Of a stretch of 51,813 nt of DNA, positions 25,276-35,900 are shown one piece after another. The notes under the pieces were generated by a model. The model searched no databases. It was not told where the DNA came from and saw only the letters and a list, made by a program, of their open reading frames with translations. The DNA lies in contig CALELI010000015.1 in the NCBI GenBank assembly GCA_937902455.1, positions 1 through 51,813 of the forward strand. The letters run 5' to 3'. The stretch is from an uncultured Prevotellaceae bacterium (GTDB lineage: Bacteria > Bacteroidota > Bacteroidia > Bacteroidales > Bacteroidaceae). The position numbers were made by a program, and so were the translations under genes. The stretch's first letter is position 1. Every line of letters begins with the position of its first letter.

Positions 25276-28200
25276 TTATTTCACGAAGACCTTCTTGCCA
25301 CCAACGATGTTGATACCCTTCTGGAGAGAGTTGATTCTCTGACCAGCGAGGTTGTAGATGTCAGCCGATACAGAAATCTTGTTTGCAACATTCTCAATTG
25401 CTACAGGGTCCTTACCTGGCTGAGCAGTACCAAGATAGTAGAGACGGAAGCAGTCCAAAGCAACCCAATCATAAGTTACTGCCGTTGCCTTCTTTGCGCC
25501 AATGCGGAGGGTTCCATCCTCACCAACTTCAACTATTACATAGTTTCTGTCATAGAGACCACCTTCCATCCATTCAGCCGCAGCACTCATTGTATTAGGG
25601 ACAAAGAGCCCGCTATTACCGTAAGCTACTCCACCAATGAATTCAGAGTCTTCAGGCTGAGCATCGGCACCGATACATACGATTGGAGTTTCGTAAGTGT
25701 TAACTGATGTAGTTGCATAGAATTTTGCATAGAGCGCTGAATCAGGATTTTCACTGATCGAGATGTCATAGTCATTGCCTTCAGAGCCACCACGACGATA
25801 GAAGCCTCTTACGCGAACCTCATAGAAGCCAGCAGGGAGGCCTAAGATATCCTGATACATGTCGAAGTTAGTATTCCAGAATTCTGCACAAGGACCAGGG
25901 TTATCACCACCAGTACCGATTGCTGAACCTGACCAACCAGGGAATGCAGATGGAGCCTCATCAAAGTCAGGATTTACGATAAGAGCAGTAAAGTCGGAAG
26001 GATTCTCTTCTGTAGCATCTTTATATCCTGCAGGATATTTGAGGGCACTTGCAGCCTTAATCATTCTTTTAATAAGAGCCTTTACCTCATCAATACCAAG
26101 ATCCATATTATCGAGAGCCCTGAGAGCAAGTGCGAGAGCATCATTAGCTTCATTGATTGCACTCTCGTCTGCTGTTACGAAATATTCATCGATAGCAAAA
26201 AGCAGTTCGTCAGTCTCTCCACTGAGTTCCTCGTAGGCAGCAATACTTTCCTTAGCAGCCTTGACTGCAGAAATAAGACCGAGCATTGCCTCGTACTTCT
26301 GATCACGACCTACAGCACCCTCTGCTGCCACCATTGCCTCAAAGAGGGCATCCTTTTCAACAGTGCCGACAGATTCCTCCATAAGGTTAATAGCCTGATC
26401 GTAGTAAGAATCAGTTACACTCTGAACGGCCTCTTCGTTCTTGCCCATGTAAGTGAGAGAGAAGTTTGCCCAGAGCACCCACTCTACAGATTCTCCCTTA
26501 GAAGTAAGACCGATACGCATCTTGCCATCCTGAACGATACCGTAAGTAGTCTGTGAATAGCGTCCGCCCATGAATGCGTAGTTTGCACCCCAGATTGAGT
26601 TAGGGATGTAACCAACACCTTCCATATAGTAGTCAGCAGGATAATCGGTACTTCCTTCGGCAGTCATGATGAAACAGTTGACCATATTTTCTGCCTCGTC
26701 TTCAGTAACAGGATCTGCACAGATGTGCTGAACTGGAGTTTCAAAGTCATTCATGTAGAGGAACACCTTCAAAGGTTCTGATCCGTCGAAGCTTCCGTTT
26801 CCACCTGGACGATAGAATGCCTGACAAGTGATACCATAGAGTCCATCAGGAACATTGTTTACATCCTGATATACATCGACCTTGTCCTGGAACACTTCTA
26901 CATTGTGGTCACCAAGCTTACCACCACCCTTGTTTGTCCATCCGTCGAAACTACCGTCAAACTTAGGGTTGGCGAGCATCTTGGTACAGTCATCGCCTTC
27001 CTTGAGGCTTTCTGCAACTACTTCTGTGAAAAGCTGGTTAACCCATGCAATCTCAGCAACGAGTTGTTGCTCGTCAAGAGTTCCATTGTTGATGATGTAG
27101 CATGCAGATCCTCTAGGCAGATTTTTGTCTTCGCCTGGCGCAATTTCGTTGTCTTCCATAAGGTAGTCAGAAAGGATAGCCGCCTTATCAGAAGTATAAT
27201 CAAAACTTGCAATGTCATCACGGAGTTCGTTAATCTTCACCATATATGCTGCATAAGCCTTCACACTTGAGTCGAATGCGGCGAATGCAGCTTCGAGAGT
27301 AGCCTGAGCATCATTGTAGTTCTCAGTCGCATTCTTTGCAGCATCAAGTGCATCAATATATGCCTGCTTTACCGTTGCCTGTGCAAATTCGTCTTCTGGG
27401 TATGGATATAAAGGTTCTATCTTTGCAATATATTCGTCAAGCATGACCTTGTAAGGATCGTCTTTAACCTCACCATAATAAATAAGCTGGAAATTGTCAG
27501 CTGCAATCCAGTTAGCAGTTGTTGCCTCTGTCTTGAGGCCGAGAGTTACGTCATCACCACGAGTAACGAATGTGAACTTGAAGTGCTCTGGCTGGTTGTT
27601 GCCGGTATGGATTTCTGTCTGCCATGCATATTCACCGCTTTCTGCAAAGAGATAAGCACCGATACATGGAGTGTTCACATCGTCCTGAGTTACAGCAATA
27701 GCATCGCAAGAGAACATGTACTTACCTGCAGGAAGGCTTGGGAGAGTCTGGCTAAGACGGCCATCACCAAGTGAACGCTTGCCTCTTCCAGCAAAGTCAG
27801 AGTTTGCCCATGCCTGGATGAAGCCACTGATTGTCACGTTACTGTTAGAGTAGGTATCACCCTGATAACCGAGATCCGTTACGTTCGTTCCTTTAACGAA
27901 TGAGCAGTCCCAACCATTAGCATTGCCGTCAGAGAAGTCTGGATTCTTGAAGAAACCAGTTGCATCCTTAGGATTGTCCTCAGTTGCACCTGCAATTGCG
28001 AGGTAATTGTAAGCAAGTCTCAATGCATTTGCTGCAGCCTTAAGCTCATCTTCTGAAGCGCCAGTGTTTTCATAAACAAGCTGAGCCTTGTCGATATCGG
28101 CTTTAATGCTTCCTGCCTGAGGATCTGCAGAATACTGGTCGATGAGTTCCTTCAAAGCCTTTGCAGCCCGGTAAGGAGCAATCTTTGCAAGGAGTTCCTC

Positions 28201-28791
28201 AGCTGCATCCACAGGAATCAGTTTCCAGTCAACATAATAGCCATCTGCCTCATAGTCTTCCATGAAAAGCAGAGGGAAGAGAACATTGCTTGGTTCTGCT
28301 GCATTGATTCCCATATAACAGTCTTCATAATCGTAGCTGTTAAATTCAGGGTTCTTCTCAGCACCATAGAAGCGGTAAGCATCTTTATTCTGGACACACT
28401 CCCAGAAGTAGTTAGGCTGAGCGCCGAGGTCTACAAACATCTGGTTTGCGTTGTCCATGAAGAGTTTTCTCCATTGGTCACCACCATTCTGATGATAGCA
28501 GTAACTGTAAATGAAAAATGTCTTCCCATCCCACTCACCGTCAGAGTCGTCCTTCATGAACATCACCTTAAGACCGGTGTTCTCGCTTGTGTAACTTGCC
28601 TGGGTTCCCCAGGAATTACCTTGTGTAAAGAAGGCACAAGCATCTTCGTTATAGAGATAGTACATTGTAGTGTCACCCACCTCAGCAGAACTGAATTTCA
28701 TTTCTGCGCCCTTGTAAGTAGGTCGTTCCCACTGTGCAAATGCACTAATACTCATAAACAAAGAAGCCAGAAGTAGTAAATTTCTTTTCAT
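25276..28791 (-). CDS. Giant secreted multidomain protein, paralogue B
   Basis: The 1171-residue protein has the same architecture as its neighbours. The signal peptide ends AFAQ (20). The N-domain spans about 21-195 (WDGKTFF, NYFWECVQ, CYMGINA). Jelly-roll-like modules begin at about 279 (FFKNPDFSDGNANGW), 620 (LANPKFDGSFDGW) and 935 (IVNPDFDEAPSAFPGW), separated by Ala/Glu-rich helical spacers. The C-terminal motif YNLAGQRINSLQKG ends GGKKVFVK. It is closest to paralogue C: long stretches of the second module are nearly identical (for example MTAEGSTDYPADYYMEG), pointing to recent duplication or gene conversion. The two differ from A and D mainly in module 2. Surface glycan binding or adhesion is the likely role, by inference. 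Confidence 0.85.
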   Translation of the reverse strand: MKRNLLLLASLFMSISAFAQWERPTYKGAEMKFSSAEVGDTTMYYLYNEDACAFFTQGNSWGTQASYTSENTGLKVMFMKDDSDGEWDGKTFFIYSYCYHQNGGDQWRKLFMDNANQMFVDLGAQPNYFWECVQNKDAYRFYGAEKNPEFNSYDYEDCYMGINAAEPSNVLFPLLFMEDYEADGYYVDWKLIPVDAAEELLAKIAPYRAAKALKELIDQYSADPQAGSIKADIDKAQLVYENTGASEDELKAAANALRLAYNYLAIAGATEDNPKDATGFFKNPDFSDGNANGWDCSFVKGTNVTDLGYQGDTYSNSNVTISGFIQAWANSDFAGRGKRSLGDGRLSQTLPSLPAGKYMFSCDAIAVTQDDVNTPCIGAYLFAESGEYAWQTEIHTGNNQPEHFKFTFVTRGDDVTLGLKTEATTANWIAADNFQLIYYGEVKDDPYKVMLDEYIAKIEPLYPYPEDEFAQATVKQAYIDALDAAKNATENYNDAQATLEAAFAAFDSSVKAYAAYMVKINELRDDIASFDYTSDKAAILSDYLMEDNEIAPGEDKNLPRGSACYIINNGTLDEQQLVAEIAWVNQLFTEVVAESLKEGDDCTKMLANPKFDGSFDGWTNKGGGKLGDHNVEVFQDKVDVYQDVNNVPDGLYGITCQAFYRPGGNGSFDGSEPLKVFLYMNDFETPVQHICADPVTEDEAENMVNCFIMTAEGSTDYPADYYMEGVGYIPNSIWGANYAFMGGRYSQTTYGIVQDGKMRIGLTSKGESVEWVLWANFSLTYMGKNEEAVQSVTDSYYDQAINLMEESVGTVEKDALFEAMVAAEGAVGRDQKYEAMLGLISAVKAAKESIAAYEELSGETDELLFAIDEYFVTADESAINEANDALALALRALDNMDLGIDEVKALIKRMIKAASALKYPAGYKDATEENPSDFTALIVNPDFDEAPSAFPGWSGSAIGTGGDNPGPCAEFWNTNFDMYQDILGLPAGFYEVRVRGFYRRGGSEGNDYDISISENPDSALYAKFYATTSVNTYETPIVCIGADAQPEDSEFIGGVAYGNSGLFVPNTMSAAAEWMEGGLYDRNYVIVEVGEDGTLRIGAKKATAVTYDWVALDCFRLYYLGTAQPGKDPVAIENVANKISVSADIYNLAGQRINSLQKGINIVGGKKVFVK

Positions 28792-28865
28792 AAGCTTTTG
28801 TTTTGATTGTTGATAAATTAGTAGATTAATAAATTTTAATTGACCTGTTCTTTAGTTTTGTCTTG

Positions 28866-28873
28866 CAAAGATA
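28866..28873 (-). promoter_or_regulatory. -7 box of paralogue B
   Basis: TATCTTTGCAA on the minus strand, 75 bp upstream of the ATG. Confidence 0.65.
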
Positions 28874-28915
28874 ATAAAAAAAGAATAATAAATAATGAAA
28901 AAAGGAAAAAATAAT

Positions 28916-29116
28916 GGGGTGTTCTATAAATTACATTTTAGGTGATTTTGAGATTTTTCTTTAGCAGGTTGTTGCCATGAATGAAGGAGCGATGCGGGCA
29001 TCGTGACTGAATGAAGGACAGCAAGATGCAAAGAAAAAGCCAAAAGCATCAAAATAGCAATAACACCCATAATATGTTAAAAATTTTTATTTTGCGGGGA
29101 ATTAATAGAACACCCC
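28916..29116. mobile_element. 201-bp MITE-like element
   Basis: The terminal inverted repeats are GGGGTGTTCTATAAATT (28916-28932) and its complement at 29100-29116, with one mismatch in 17. The element is flanked by a 4-bp direct repeat TAAT (28912-28915 and 29117-29120), consistent with a target-site duplication. Sub-terminal sequences are also inverted (TTTTTCTTTAGCA near the left end versus TGCAAAGAAAAAG near the right). No transposase is encoded, so mobilisation would need a related IS elsewhere. Confidence 0.82.
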
Positions 29117-29142
29117 TAATATAATAATGAATAATGAAACAA

Positions 29143-29170
29143 CTCAGGCAGCCGTTTCCGACTGCCTGAG
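29143..29170 (-). terminator. Terminator of paralogue C
   Basis: The same 9-bp stem CTCAGGCAG/CTGCCTGAG as after B, followed on the minus strand by TTGTTTCATT. The second hairpin CCTCCC/GGGAGG-type is at 29182-29201. Confidence 0.82.
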
Positions 29171-29215
29171 TTCTTATAGTTCCTCCCTTTGGAAGGGGAG
29201 GTTAGGAAGGGTCAT

Positions 29216-32200
29216 TTACTTCACGAATACCTTCTTGCCACCAACGATGTTGATGCCCTTCTGGAGAGAGTTGATTCTCTGACCAGCGAGGTTGAAGATT
29301 GCGTGAGTTGATACAGAAACTTCGTTTGTAACGTCTTCTACAGCTACAGGTTCCTTAGTTCCAAGGTAGTAGAGCTGGAATGTATCGAAGATAGCCCAGT
29401 CTGCAGAAAGAGTGGTTGCCTTCTTTACACCAATGCGAATTACTCCGCTTTCACCAACTTCACAAAGAACTGCGTTGTCTGCATAATATCCACCATCGAA
29501 CCAGTAGACTGCAGATTCCATTGAATTAGGAACAACCTTGTCGCTTCCGTAAGCAGCAGTGGCGCCACCAAGAGATTCCTCAATTGCACCTGCGGCAGAA
29601 GGAAGCACTGGAGTTGAAGTCTCAACACCCTCAGAAACAGCATAAAGATATGTATTTCTCAAAGAGTCCGGATTGTCACTGATAGAGATGTTGTAATCAT
29701 TTTCAGTATTACCACGACGATAGAAGCCATAAGCCTTAACTAAATAATAACCAGCAGGCAGACCTGCGACATCTTGATATGTATCAAACGTCTTCTCGTA
29801 GTGTTCTGCACAAGTAGATGTAGTACCACCTGCCCCAAATGCAGTTCCACTCCATCCATGGAAGTCACCAACATTATCGAATGTGCCGTTTACGATAAGC
29901 ATAGAGAAATCACAAGGGTTTTCTTCTGTAGCATCCTTATATCCTGAAGGGAGCTTGAGAGCACCTGTAGCCTTGACAACTCTCTGACAGAGAGCCTTGA
30001 CAGCTTCAATATCGAGTTCTACCTTGTCAATGGCATTAAGAGCAGCCTCGAGGGCATCGTTAGCTTCCTTGATTGCACCTTCGTCAGCTGTTTCCTGATA
30101 TTCTTCCAGAGCAAGAGTAAGTTCGTCAGTCTTGCTCATGAGATCTCCGTAAGCAGCAACGCTTTCCTTGGCAGCATTAACTGCAGAAATCAGTTCAATC
30201 ATTGCATCATACTTCTGGTCACGGCCTACAGCACCGTCAGTGCCGTCCATTGCCTTCAAGAGAGCAGCCTTTTCACCGGCTCCGATAGTTTCCTCCATAA
30301 GATTGGCAGCCTGGTCATAGTAAGAGTCGATTACACTCTGAACAGCCTCTTCGTTCTTGCCCATGTAAGTGAGAGAGAAGTTAGCCCAGAGAACCCATTC
30401 TACGGATTCGCCCTTTGATGTAAGACCGATACGCATCTTGCCATCCTGAACGATACCGTAAGTAGTCTGAGTGTAGCGTCCGCCTTCGAATGCATAGCGA
30501 GCACCCCAGATTGAATTAGGGATGTAGCCCTTGCCTTCCATGTAATAGTCTGCAGGATAGTCTGTAGAACCCTCTGCTGTCATGTAGTAGCAGTTGACCA
30601 TGTTGAGAGTATCAGGATCATCGATTGCGTCATCAGCAATGTGCATTACAGGAGTTTCAAAGTCGTTCATGTAAAGGAACACCTTCAATGGTTCAGAACC
30701 ATCGAAACTTCCATTTCCACCTGGACGGTAGAATGCCTGACATGTGATGCCGTAGAGTCCGTCTGGAACATCATTTACATCCTGATATACGTCCACCTTG
30801 TCCTGGAATACTTCCACATTGTGGTCACCAAGCTTACCGCCACCATTGTTTGTCCAACCATTGAAGTTACCGTCGAACTTAGGGTTGACAAGCATCTTGG
30901 AGCAGTCGTCACCTTCCTTCAGGCTCTTTGCAACTACGAGTGCGAAGAGGTCGTTGACCCACTTAAGTTCAGCTGCGAGCTGTTCATTGTCGAGAGTGCC
31001 GTTGTGGATGATATAGTCAGCAGATCCGTTTGGCATATCCTCATTTGGTTCCATCTCATTGTCCTCCATAAGGTAGTCGGAAAGGATTTCAGCCTCAGGA
31101 GCTGTGTATTCACAACTTGCAAGGTCATCACGAAGGTCTGCAATCTTTGCAATATAGTCTGCGTATGCCTTAGCGCTTGAGTCAAATGCTGCGAGAGCAG
31201 CTGCGAGAGCTTCCTGCTTAGCGACATAGTCGTCTTCTGCAGTCTTAGCAGCTTCGAGGGTTTCGATGAATGCCTGCTTTACATCAGCCTTTGCGACAAC
31301 CTCTTCAGGAATTGGATACTGGGCCTCAACCTTTGCAATATATTCGTCGAGCATAATCTTGTTAGGATCCTCAGTCACCTCACCGTAGTAAACAAGGCGG
31401 AAGTTACTTGCTCCAATCCAGTTTGCAGTGGTCTTTTCTGTCTTCAGACCGAGAGTTACATCATCACCGAGAGTAATGAAGGTAAACTCAAAATGCTCTG
31501 GTTTTTCGTTTCCAGTATGGATTTCAGTCTTCCAGTTGTATTCACCGCTTTCTGCAAAGAGATAAGCACCCTTACAAGGAGTCTGCTGGTCGTCCTGAGT
31601 TACAGCAATGGCATCGCAAGAGAATACGTACTTACCTGCAGGAAGACTTGGGAGAGTCTGGCTAAGACGGCCGTCACCGAGTGAACGCTTGCCTGTTCCG
31701 GCAAAGTCTGAATTAGCCCACGCTTCGATGAAATGGGTGAATGTAACCTCTCCATTTGTATAAGTATGGTTCTGATAACCGAGGTTAGTCACGTTCTGTC
31801 CTGATACGAAACCAAGGTCCCAACCGTTGATATTACCGACTGTGAAGTCAGGGTTCTTGAAGAATCCGGTTGCATCCTTAGGGCTGTCCTCAGTTGCACC
31901 TGCAATTGAGAGGTAGTTGTAAGCAAGCATCAGAGCATTTTTTGCAGCGATGAGTTCTTCAACTGTGGAAGCAGCGTTGTCATAAACAGCCTGAGCCTTT
32001 GCGATATCGTCAGCAATGTCTTTTGCAGCAGGGTCAGCAGAATACTGGTCAATAAGTTCTTTCAGTGCATTTGCTGCCTGATAAGGAGCAATCTTTGCGA
32101 GGAGAGCCTCTGCATCATCAACTGGTACAAGTTTCCAGTCAATGAGATAGTTTTCAGCAGCAAAGTCCGGTTCGCTTGCCATGTCGAGGAAAGGGAATAG

Positions 32201-32698
32201 GACATTTCCAGCGTTCGTCTTGTCGATACCCATGTAACTTTCTTCATAGTCAATACAGTTGTAGACAGGGTTCTTTGTCGCACCGAAGAAACGGTAGGCA
32301 TCACCATTCTGCACACACTCCCAGAAGTAGTTGGCCTGCGCACCGAGGTCTACGAACATCGCACTGGCATTGTCGATGAAGAGTTTCTTCCAGCCATTCT
32401 TGGCAATAGAGAAGTCGTTGATGAAGAATGTCTTTCCATCCCATTCTCCATCCACGATGTCCTTTGTGAACATCACCTTCAGACCGGTGTTCTCACTTGT
32501 GTAGCTTGCCTGAGTGCCCCACGCATTACCCTCTGTGAAGAAAGCGCATGCATCTTCGTTGTAGAGATAGTACATCACGGTGTCGACACCCTCTGTACTA
32601 AACTGCATTTCTGCACCTTTGACAGTAGGTTTTTCCCACTGTGCAAATGCAGTAATACTCATAAACAAAGAAGCCAAAAGAAGTAAATTTCTTTTCAT
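29216..32698 (-). CDS. Giant secreted multidomain protein, paralogue C
   Basis: The 1160-residue protein shares with B the signal peptide (MKRNLLLLASLFMS, ending AFAQ), the N-domain (WDGKTFFINDF, NYFWECVQ, YMGID) and three spacer-plus-jelly-roll modules beginning near residues 280 (FFKNPDFTVGNINGW), 615 (LVNPKFDGNFNGW) and 925 (IVNGTFDNVGDFHGW). The third module resembles that of paralogue D (GTAFGAGGT, CAEHY, FDTYQD) more than that of B, whereas its second module is almost that of B. The protein thus looks mosaic. The C-terminus FNLAGQRINSLQKG to GGKKVFVK is identical to that of D. No enzyme motif was found. Confidence 0.85.
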   Translation of the reverse strand: MKRNLLLLASLFMSITAFAQWEKPTVKGAEMQFSTEGVDTVMYYLYNEDACAFFTEGNAWGTQASYTSENTGLKVMFTKDIVDGEWDGKTFFINDFSIAKNGWKKLFIDNASAMFVDLGAQANYFWECVQNGDAYRFFGATKNPVYNCIDYEESYMGIDKTNAGNVLFPFLDMASEPDFAAENYLIDWKLVPVDDAEALLAKIAPYQAANALKELIDQYSADPAAKDIADDIAKAQAVYDNAASTVEELIAAKNALMLAYNYLSIAGATEDSPKDATGFFKNPDFTVGNINGWDLGFVSGQNVTNLGYQNHTYTNGEVTFTHFIEAWANSDFAGTGKRSLGDGRLSQTLPSLPAGKYVFSCDAIAVTQDDQQTPCKGAYLFAESGEYNWKTEIHTGNEKPEHFEFTFITLGDDVTLGLKTEKTTANWIGASNFRLVYYGEVTEDPNKIMLDEYIAKVEAQYPIPEEVVAKADVKQAFIETLEAAKTAEDDYVAKQEALAAALAAFDSSAKAYADYIAKIADLRDDLASCEYTAPEAEILSDYLMEDNEMEPNEDMPNGSADYIIHNGTLDNEQLAAELKWVNDLFALVVAKSLKEGDDCSKMLVNPKFDGNFNGWTNNGGGKLGDHNVEVFQDKVDVYQDVNDVPDGLYGITCQAFYRPGGNGSFDGSEPLKVFLYMNDFETPVMHIADDAIDDPDTLNMVNCYYMTAEGSTDYPADYYMEGKGYIPNSIWGARYAFEGGRYTQTTYGIVQDGKMRIGLTSKGESVEWVLWANFSLTYMGKNEEAVQSVIDSYYDQAANLMEETIGAGEKAALLKAMDGTDGAVGRDQKYDAMIELISAVNAAKESVAAYGDLMSKTDELTLALEEYQETADEGAIKEANDALEAALNAIDKVELDIEAVKALCQRVVKATGALKLPSGYKDATEENPCDFSMLIVNGTFDNVGDFHGWSGTAFGAGGTTSTCAEHYEKTFDTYQDVAGLPAGYYLVKAYGFYRRGNTENDYNISISDNPDSLRNTYLYAVSEGVETSTPVLPSAAGAIEESLGGATAAYGSDKVVPNSMESAVYWFDGGYYADNAVLCEVGESGVIRIGVKKATTLSADWAIFDTFQLYYLGTKEPVAVEDVTNEVSVSTHAIFNLAGQRINSLQKGINIVGGKKVFVK

Positions 32699-32771
32699 AG
32701 ATTTTTTGTTTGTTGGTAAATTGTTAATAAATTAATAAGTCTCGATTGGCTAATTCTTTAGCTTTTCACCG

Positions 32772-32779
32772 CAAAGATA
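32772..32779 (-). promoter_or_regulatory. -7 box of paralogue C
   Basis: TATCTTTGCGG on the minus strand, 74 bp upstream of the ATG. Confidence 0.65.
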
Positions 32780-32855
32780 GTAAAAAAATGAATAATGAAT
32801 AATGAAAAAAAGTTAACATAATAATGAAAAAAGAATTTCAATCCAGGCAAAAAAA

Positions 32856-32883
32856 CTCAGGCAGTCGTTTCCAACTGCCTGAG
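32856..32883 (-). terminator. Terminator of paralogue D
   Basis: The 9-bp stem CTCAGGCAG/CTGCCTGAG is followed on the minus strand by seven T. The second hairpin CCTCCCCT-CCAG-AGGGGAGG is at 32895-32914. Confidence 0.88.
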
Positions 32884-32928
32884 CTTTTATAGTTCCTCCC
32901 CTCCAGAGGGGAGGTTAGGAGGGGTCTA

Positions 32929-35900
32929 TTATTTCACGAAGACCTTCTTGCCACCAACGATGTTGATACCCTTCTGGAGAGAGTTGATTCTCTGACCTGC
33001 GAGGTTGAAGATTCCTACAGGAGAAACTGTCTCTGCAGCAACGATTGACTCAACACCTACAGGAGCCTGCGTTCCGAGGTAGAAGAGCTGGAAGTTGTCG
33101 AAGATTGACCAGTCTTCATTGATTGTGACTGCCTTCTTGACACCGATACGGAGAGTTGAGCCTTCGCCTACTTCTGTGACTACACTTGCCTTGTCGTACA
33201 TGCCTTCATTGAACCAGTTGACAGCAGCTTCCATAGTGTTAGGAACAACCTTGTCGCTTCCGAACTGCGATGTGTCACCGCCGAAGCTTGTTTCTACTGC
33301 ACCGTCAGCAATTGGCTGGATAGTTGTAGAGTCAGTTACAGCAAGGCCGTAAGAAGAGAATGTTGTTGCATACAGGCAAGCATTGAGAGCTGAATCTGGA
33401 TACTCGCTTGTAGCGATTGCATATTCGTTATTTGAACTGCCACGACGATAGAATGCCTGTACCTTCACTACGTAATATCCTGCAGGGAGTCCCTTGATAT
33501 CCTGATATGTGTCGTAGTTCTTGCTATAGTGCTCAGCGCAAGTAGATTTAGTACCACCGGCACCGAATGCAGTTCCTTCCCATCCGTGGAAGTCGCCGAT
33601 TTCGTCGAATGTACCGTTAACGATAAGTCCAGAGAAGTCTACAGGGTTGTCTTCACTTGCATCCTCATATCCCTTAGGGGTCTTAAGGCCTGCAATTGCA
33701 GCCTGGATTTCGTCAATCTTTGCCATTACCTCAGCAGTAGTGTATGCGCCTTCTGCGAGAGCTTCCTCAACTTCAGCAATCAGCTGACCTGCCTTTTCTA
33801 CAGCCTTGTCGGATGCTGATTCCTGATAAGTCTCTGTTGCAGCTACCAGTTCGGTGAATGCATTAGAGAGGTCTACATAGGCTGCCACATTTTCGTCATA
33901 GTCCTTTGCAGCGGCAATATAGTCAATGTAAGCCTGGAACATCACGTCGCCGTCACCGCTTGCTACTGCATCTTCTGCAGCCTTGACTGCCTCTGCGAAT
34001 GCTGTCTTTGCTTCCTTGCCAGCGAAGATTTCTTCGTCAGCAAGCATTTCCTTTGCGCCTTCGATGCTCTGAGTAAGGATTCCCTTAAGAACTTCTGCAT
34101 CCTTGCCGTAGTATGTCAGACGGAAGTTGTCCCAGAGAGTCCAGCGACCGCTTGCTGTTCCTTCAGTAGAATAGATACCTACACGGAGGTGACCATCAGA
34201 TACAACACCATAGACCTCACATTCGTAGTCACCGTTTGCAAATGCTGTAGATGCACTGTTCATGCCGTTAGGAATGTAGACAGTCTCACCGTTGAATGTA
34301 GTTGCAGTACAGTTGCCTTCAAGGTTCTCAGCATAGTAATGCTTACCGATATGGCACACTTCCTGCTCCATCTCGTTTGCATAGATGTAGGCAAGGATTT
34401 CCTCGCTTGTAGGGTCTGCCTGATAGTTCTGGAATGCAGTTTCTGTGTTGTCACCTGGACGATAGAATGCCTGAACCTTCAGGAGATACACACCGTTAGG
34501 AACTGTTGCATCCTGATAGAAATTGAAGTTGTCGTTCCAGCGTTCAACGCAAGGATTGGCATCTGTACCACCCCATGCACCGTCAGCATACTGAGGGTCG
34601 TGGCTCCAGCCATTGAGCTTGTTTGTGAAGTTAGGGTTGACAAGGAACTTAGTTGCGTCACCACCTACTGCGATTGACTCCTTGCGGGCAGTTGCAAGCA
34701 TCTCTGTCACGCGTGCAGCCTCTGCCGTGATTTCCTCTGTTGACATTTCGCCAGCTCTGAGGATGTCCTCTTCGTAACCGATGAGGTAGTCACCGAGTTC
34801 GTCGGCAACCTCACCGTTGAGGTCTTCGTCATTGAATGCCTGTTCTACTTCCTGAACTGTCTTCTGATAAGCCTGATAAGCATTGTAGTTAGCTGTCATG
34901 ACATCAAGTGCCTCAGTGAATGTAGGGATGAAGGCAATGATATCCTCCTTTGATGTCATGTTTTCAGCCTGTGCCAGTACGGCCTTGTATGCCTCGAGTG
35001 CTGCCTTCTGTACGTACACACCGTCTGCCTCAAAGTCTGGAGCGCTGTCTACGACGCTCTTGATCCAGTACTGGTAAGATTCAAGGCTGTTGCCGAAATA
35101 CATCAGCTGTGCATCGTCAACGCCAACCCAGTTTGAAGAGTTGTTGATTATCTCAAGTCCGCACTCGAGCTTAGTGCTGTCAACCATAGCCAGCACCTTG
35201 AACGGTTCTGCTGCGAAGTTCTTGGAGTCGACATATTTCTTGCTGCTGTTAGCATAGACATATCCCTCGCCACCATTGAGGGCTACATTCAGGCCAAACT
35301 GATAGACTCCATTAGGAAGGTTTTCGATTTCATAGTAGATCTTACCGCTGAATGGATTGCCGTTCCAGTTCTCGAGGAAGTTGGTGTTGTTGCCCAACTT
35401 GCCGGAAGTACTACTTGCCTGATTGTTCTGGGCACCGGTAGAAGACTTCCATGAACCCTTGTTCTGGTCATCGAAGTTGTATGCATCGAAGAAACTTGCA
35501 GTCACGTCCTGAGGATTCTCTGGGCTTGCTGAACTTTCCTTGTAGGCATTGATCTTTGCAACTACAGCATCTGTTGCTGCGTCAAGAGTCTCCTTGTCAG
35601 AGGCAGTGTTGTTATACACATTTTCTTCGGCAGCAACATCAAGACCGTAACCCTTAGCTTCATCGATTGCCTTCTTAAGCTTCATTGCAGAGTCATAGAT
35701 GGCAATCTTTGGAAGGTATGCATCATATTCCTCCTGAGACACGAACAGCCAGTCGATTGCAGCATGCTCTGCAACATCTGGGTCAAGGAGAGGATAGATG
35801 ACCGTAGAAGCATCATCGAGGTTGATTCCGAAGTAGCATCCTGCATAAGTATCTGCCGTGCAGTTGTACTCAGGGTTCTTGCTTCCGCCAAAGATACGGT

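Larger units (their letters stand above)
28792..29215. other. Spacer between paralogues C and B
   Basis: This 424-bp stretch contains the promoter of B (-7 box 28866-28873), decayed AATAATGAAA repeats, a 201-bp MITE (28916-29116) and the two 3' hairpins of C. No ORF is credible. Confidence 0.85.
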
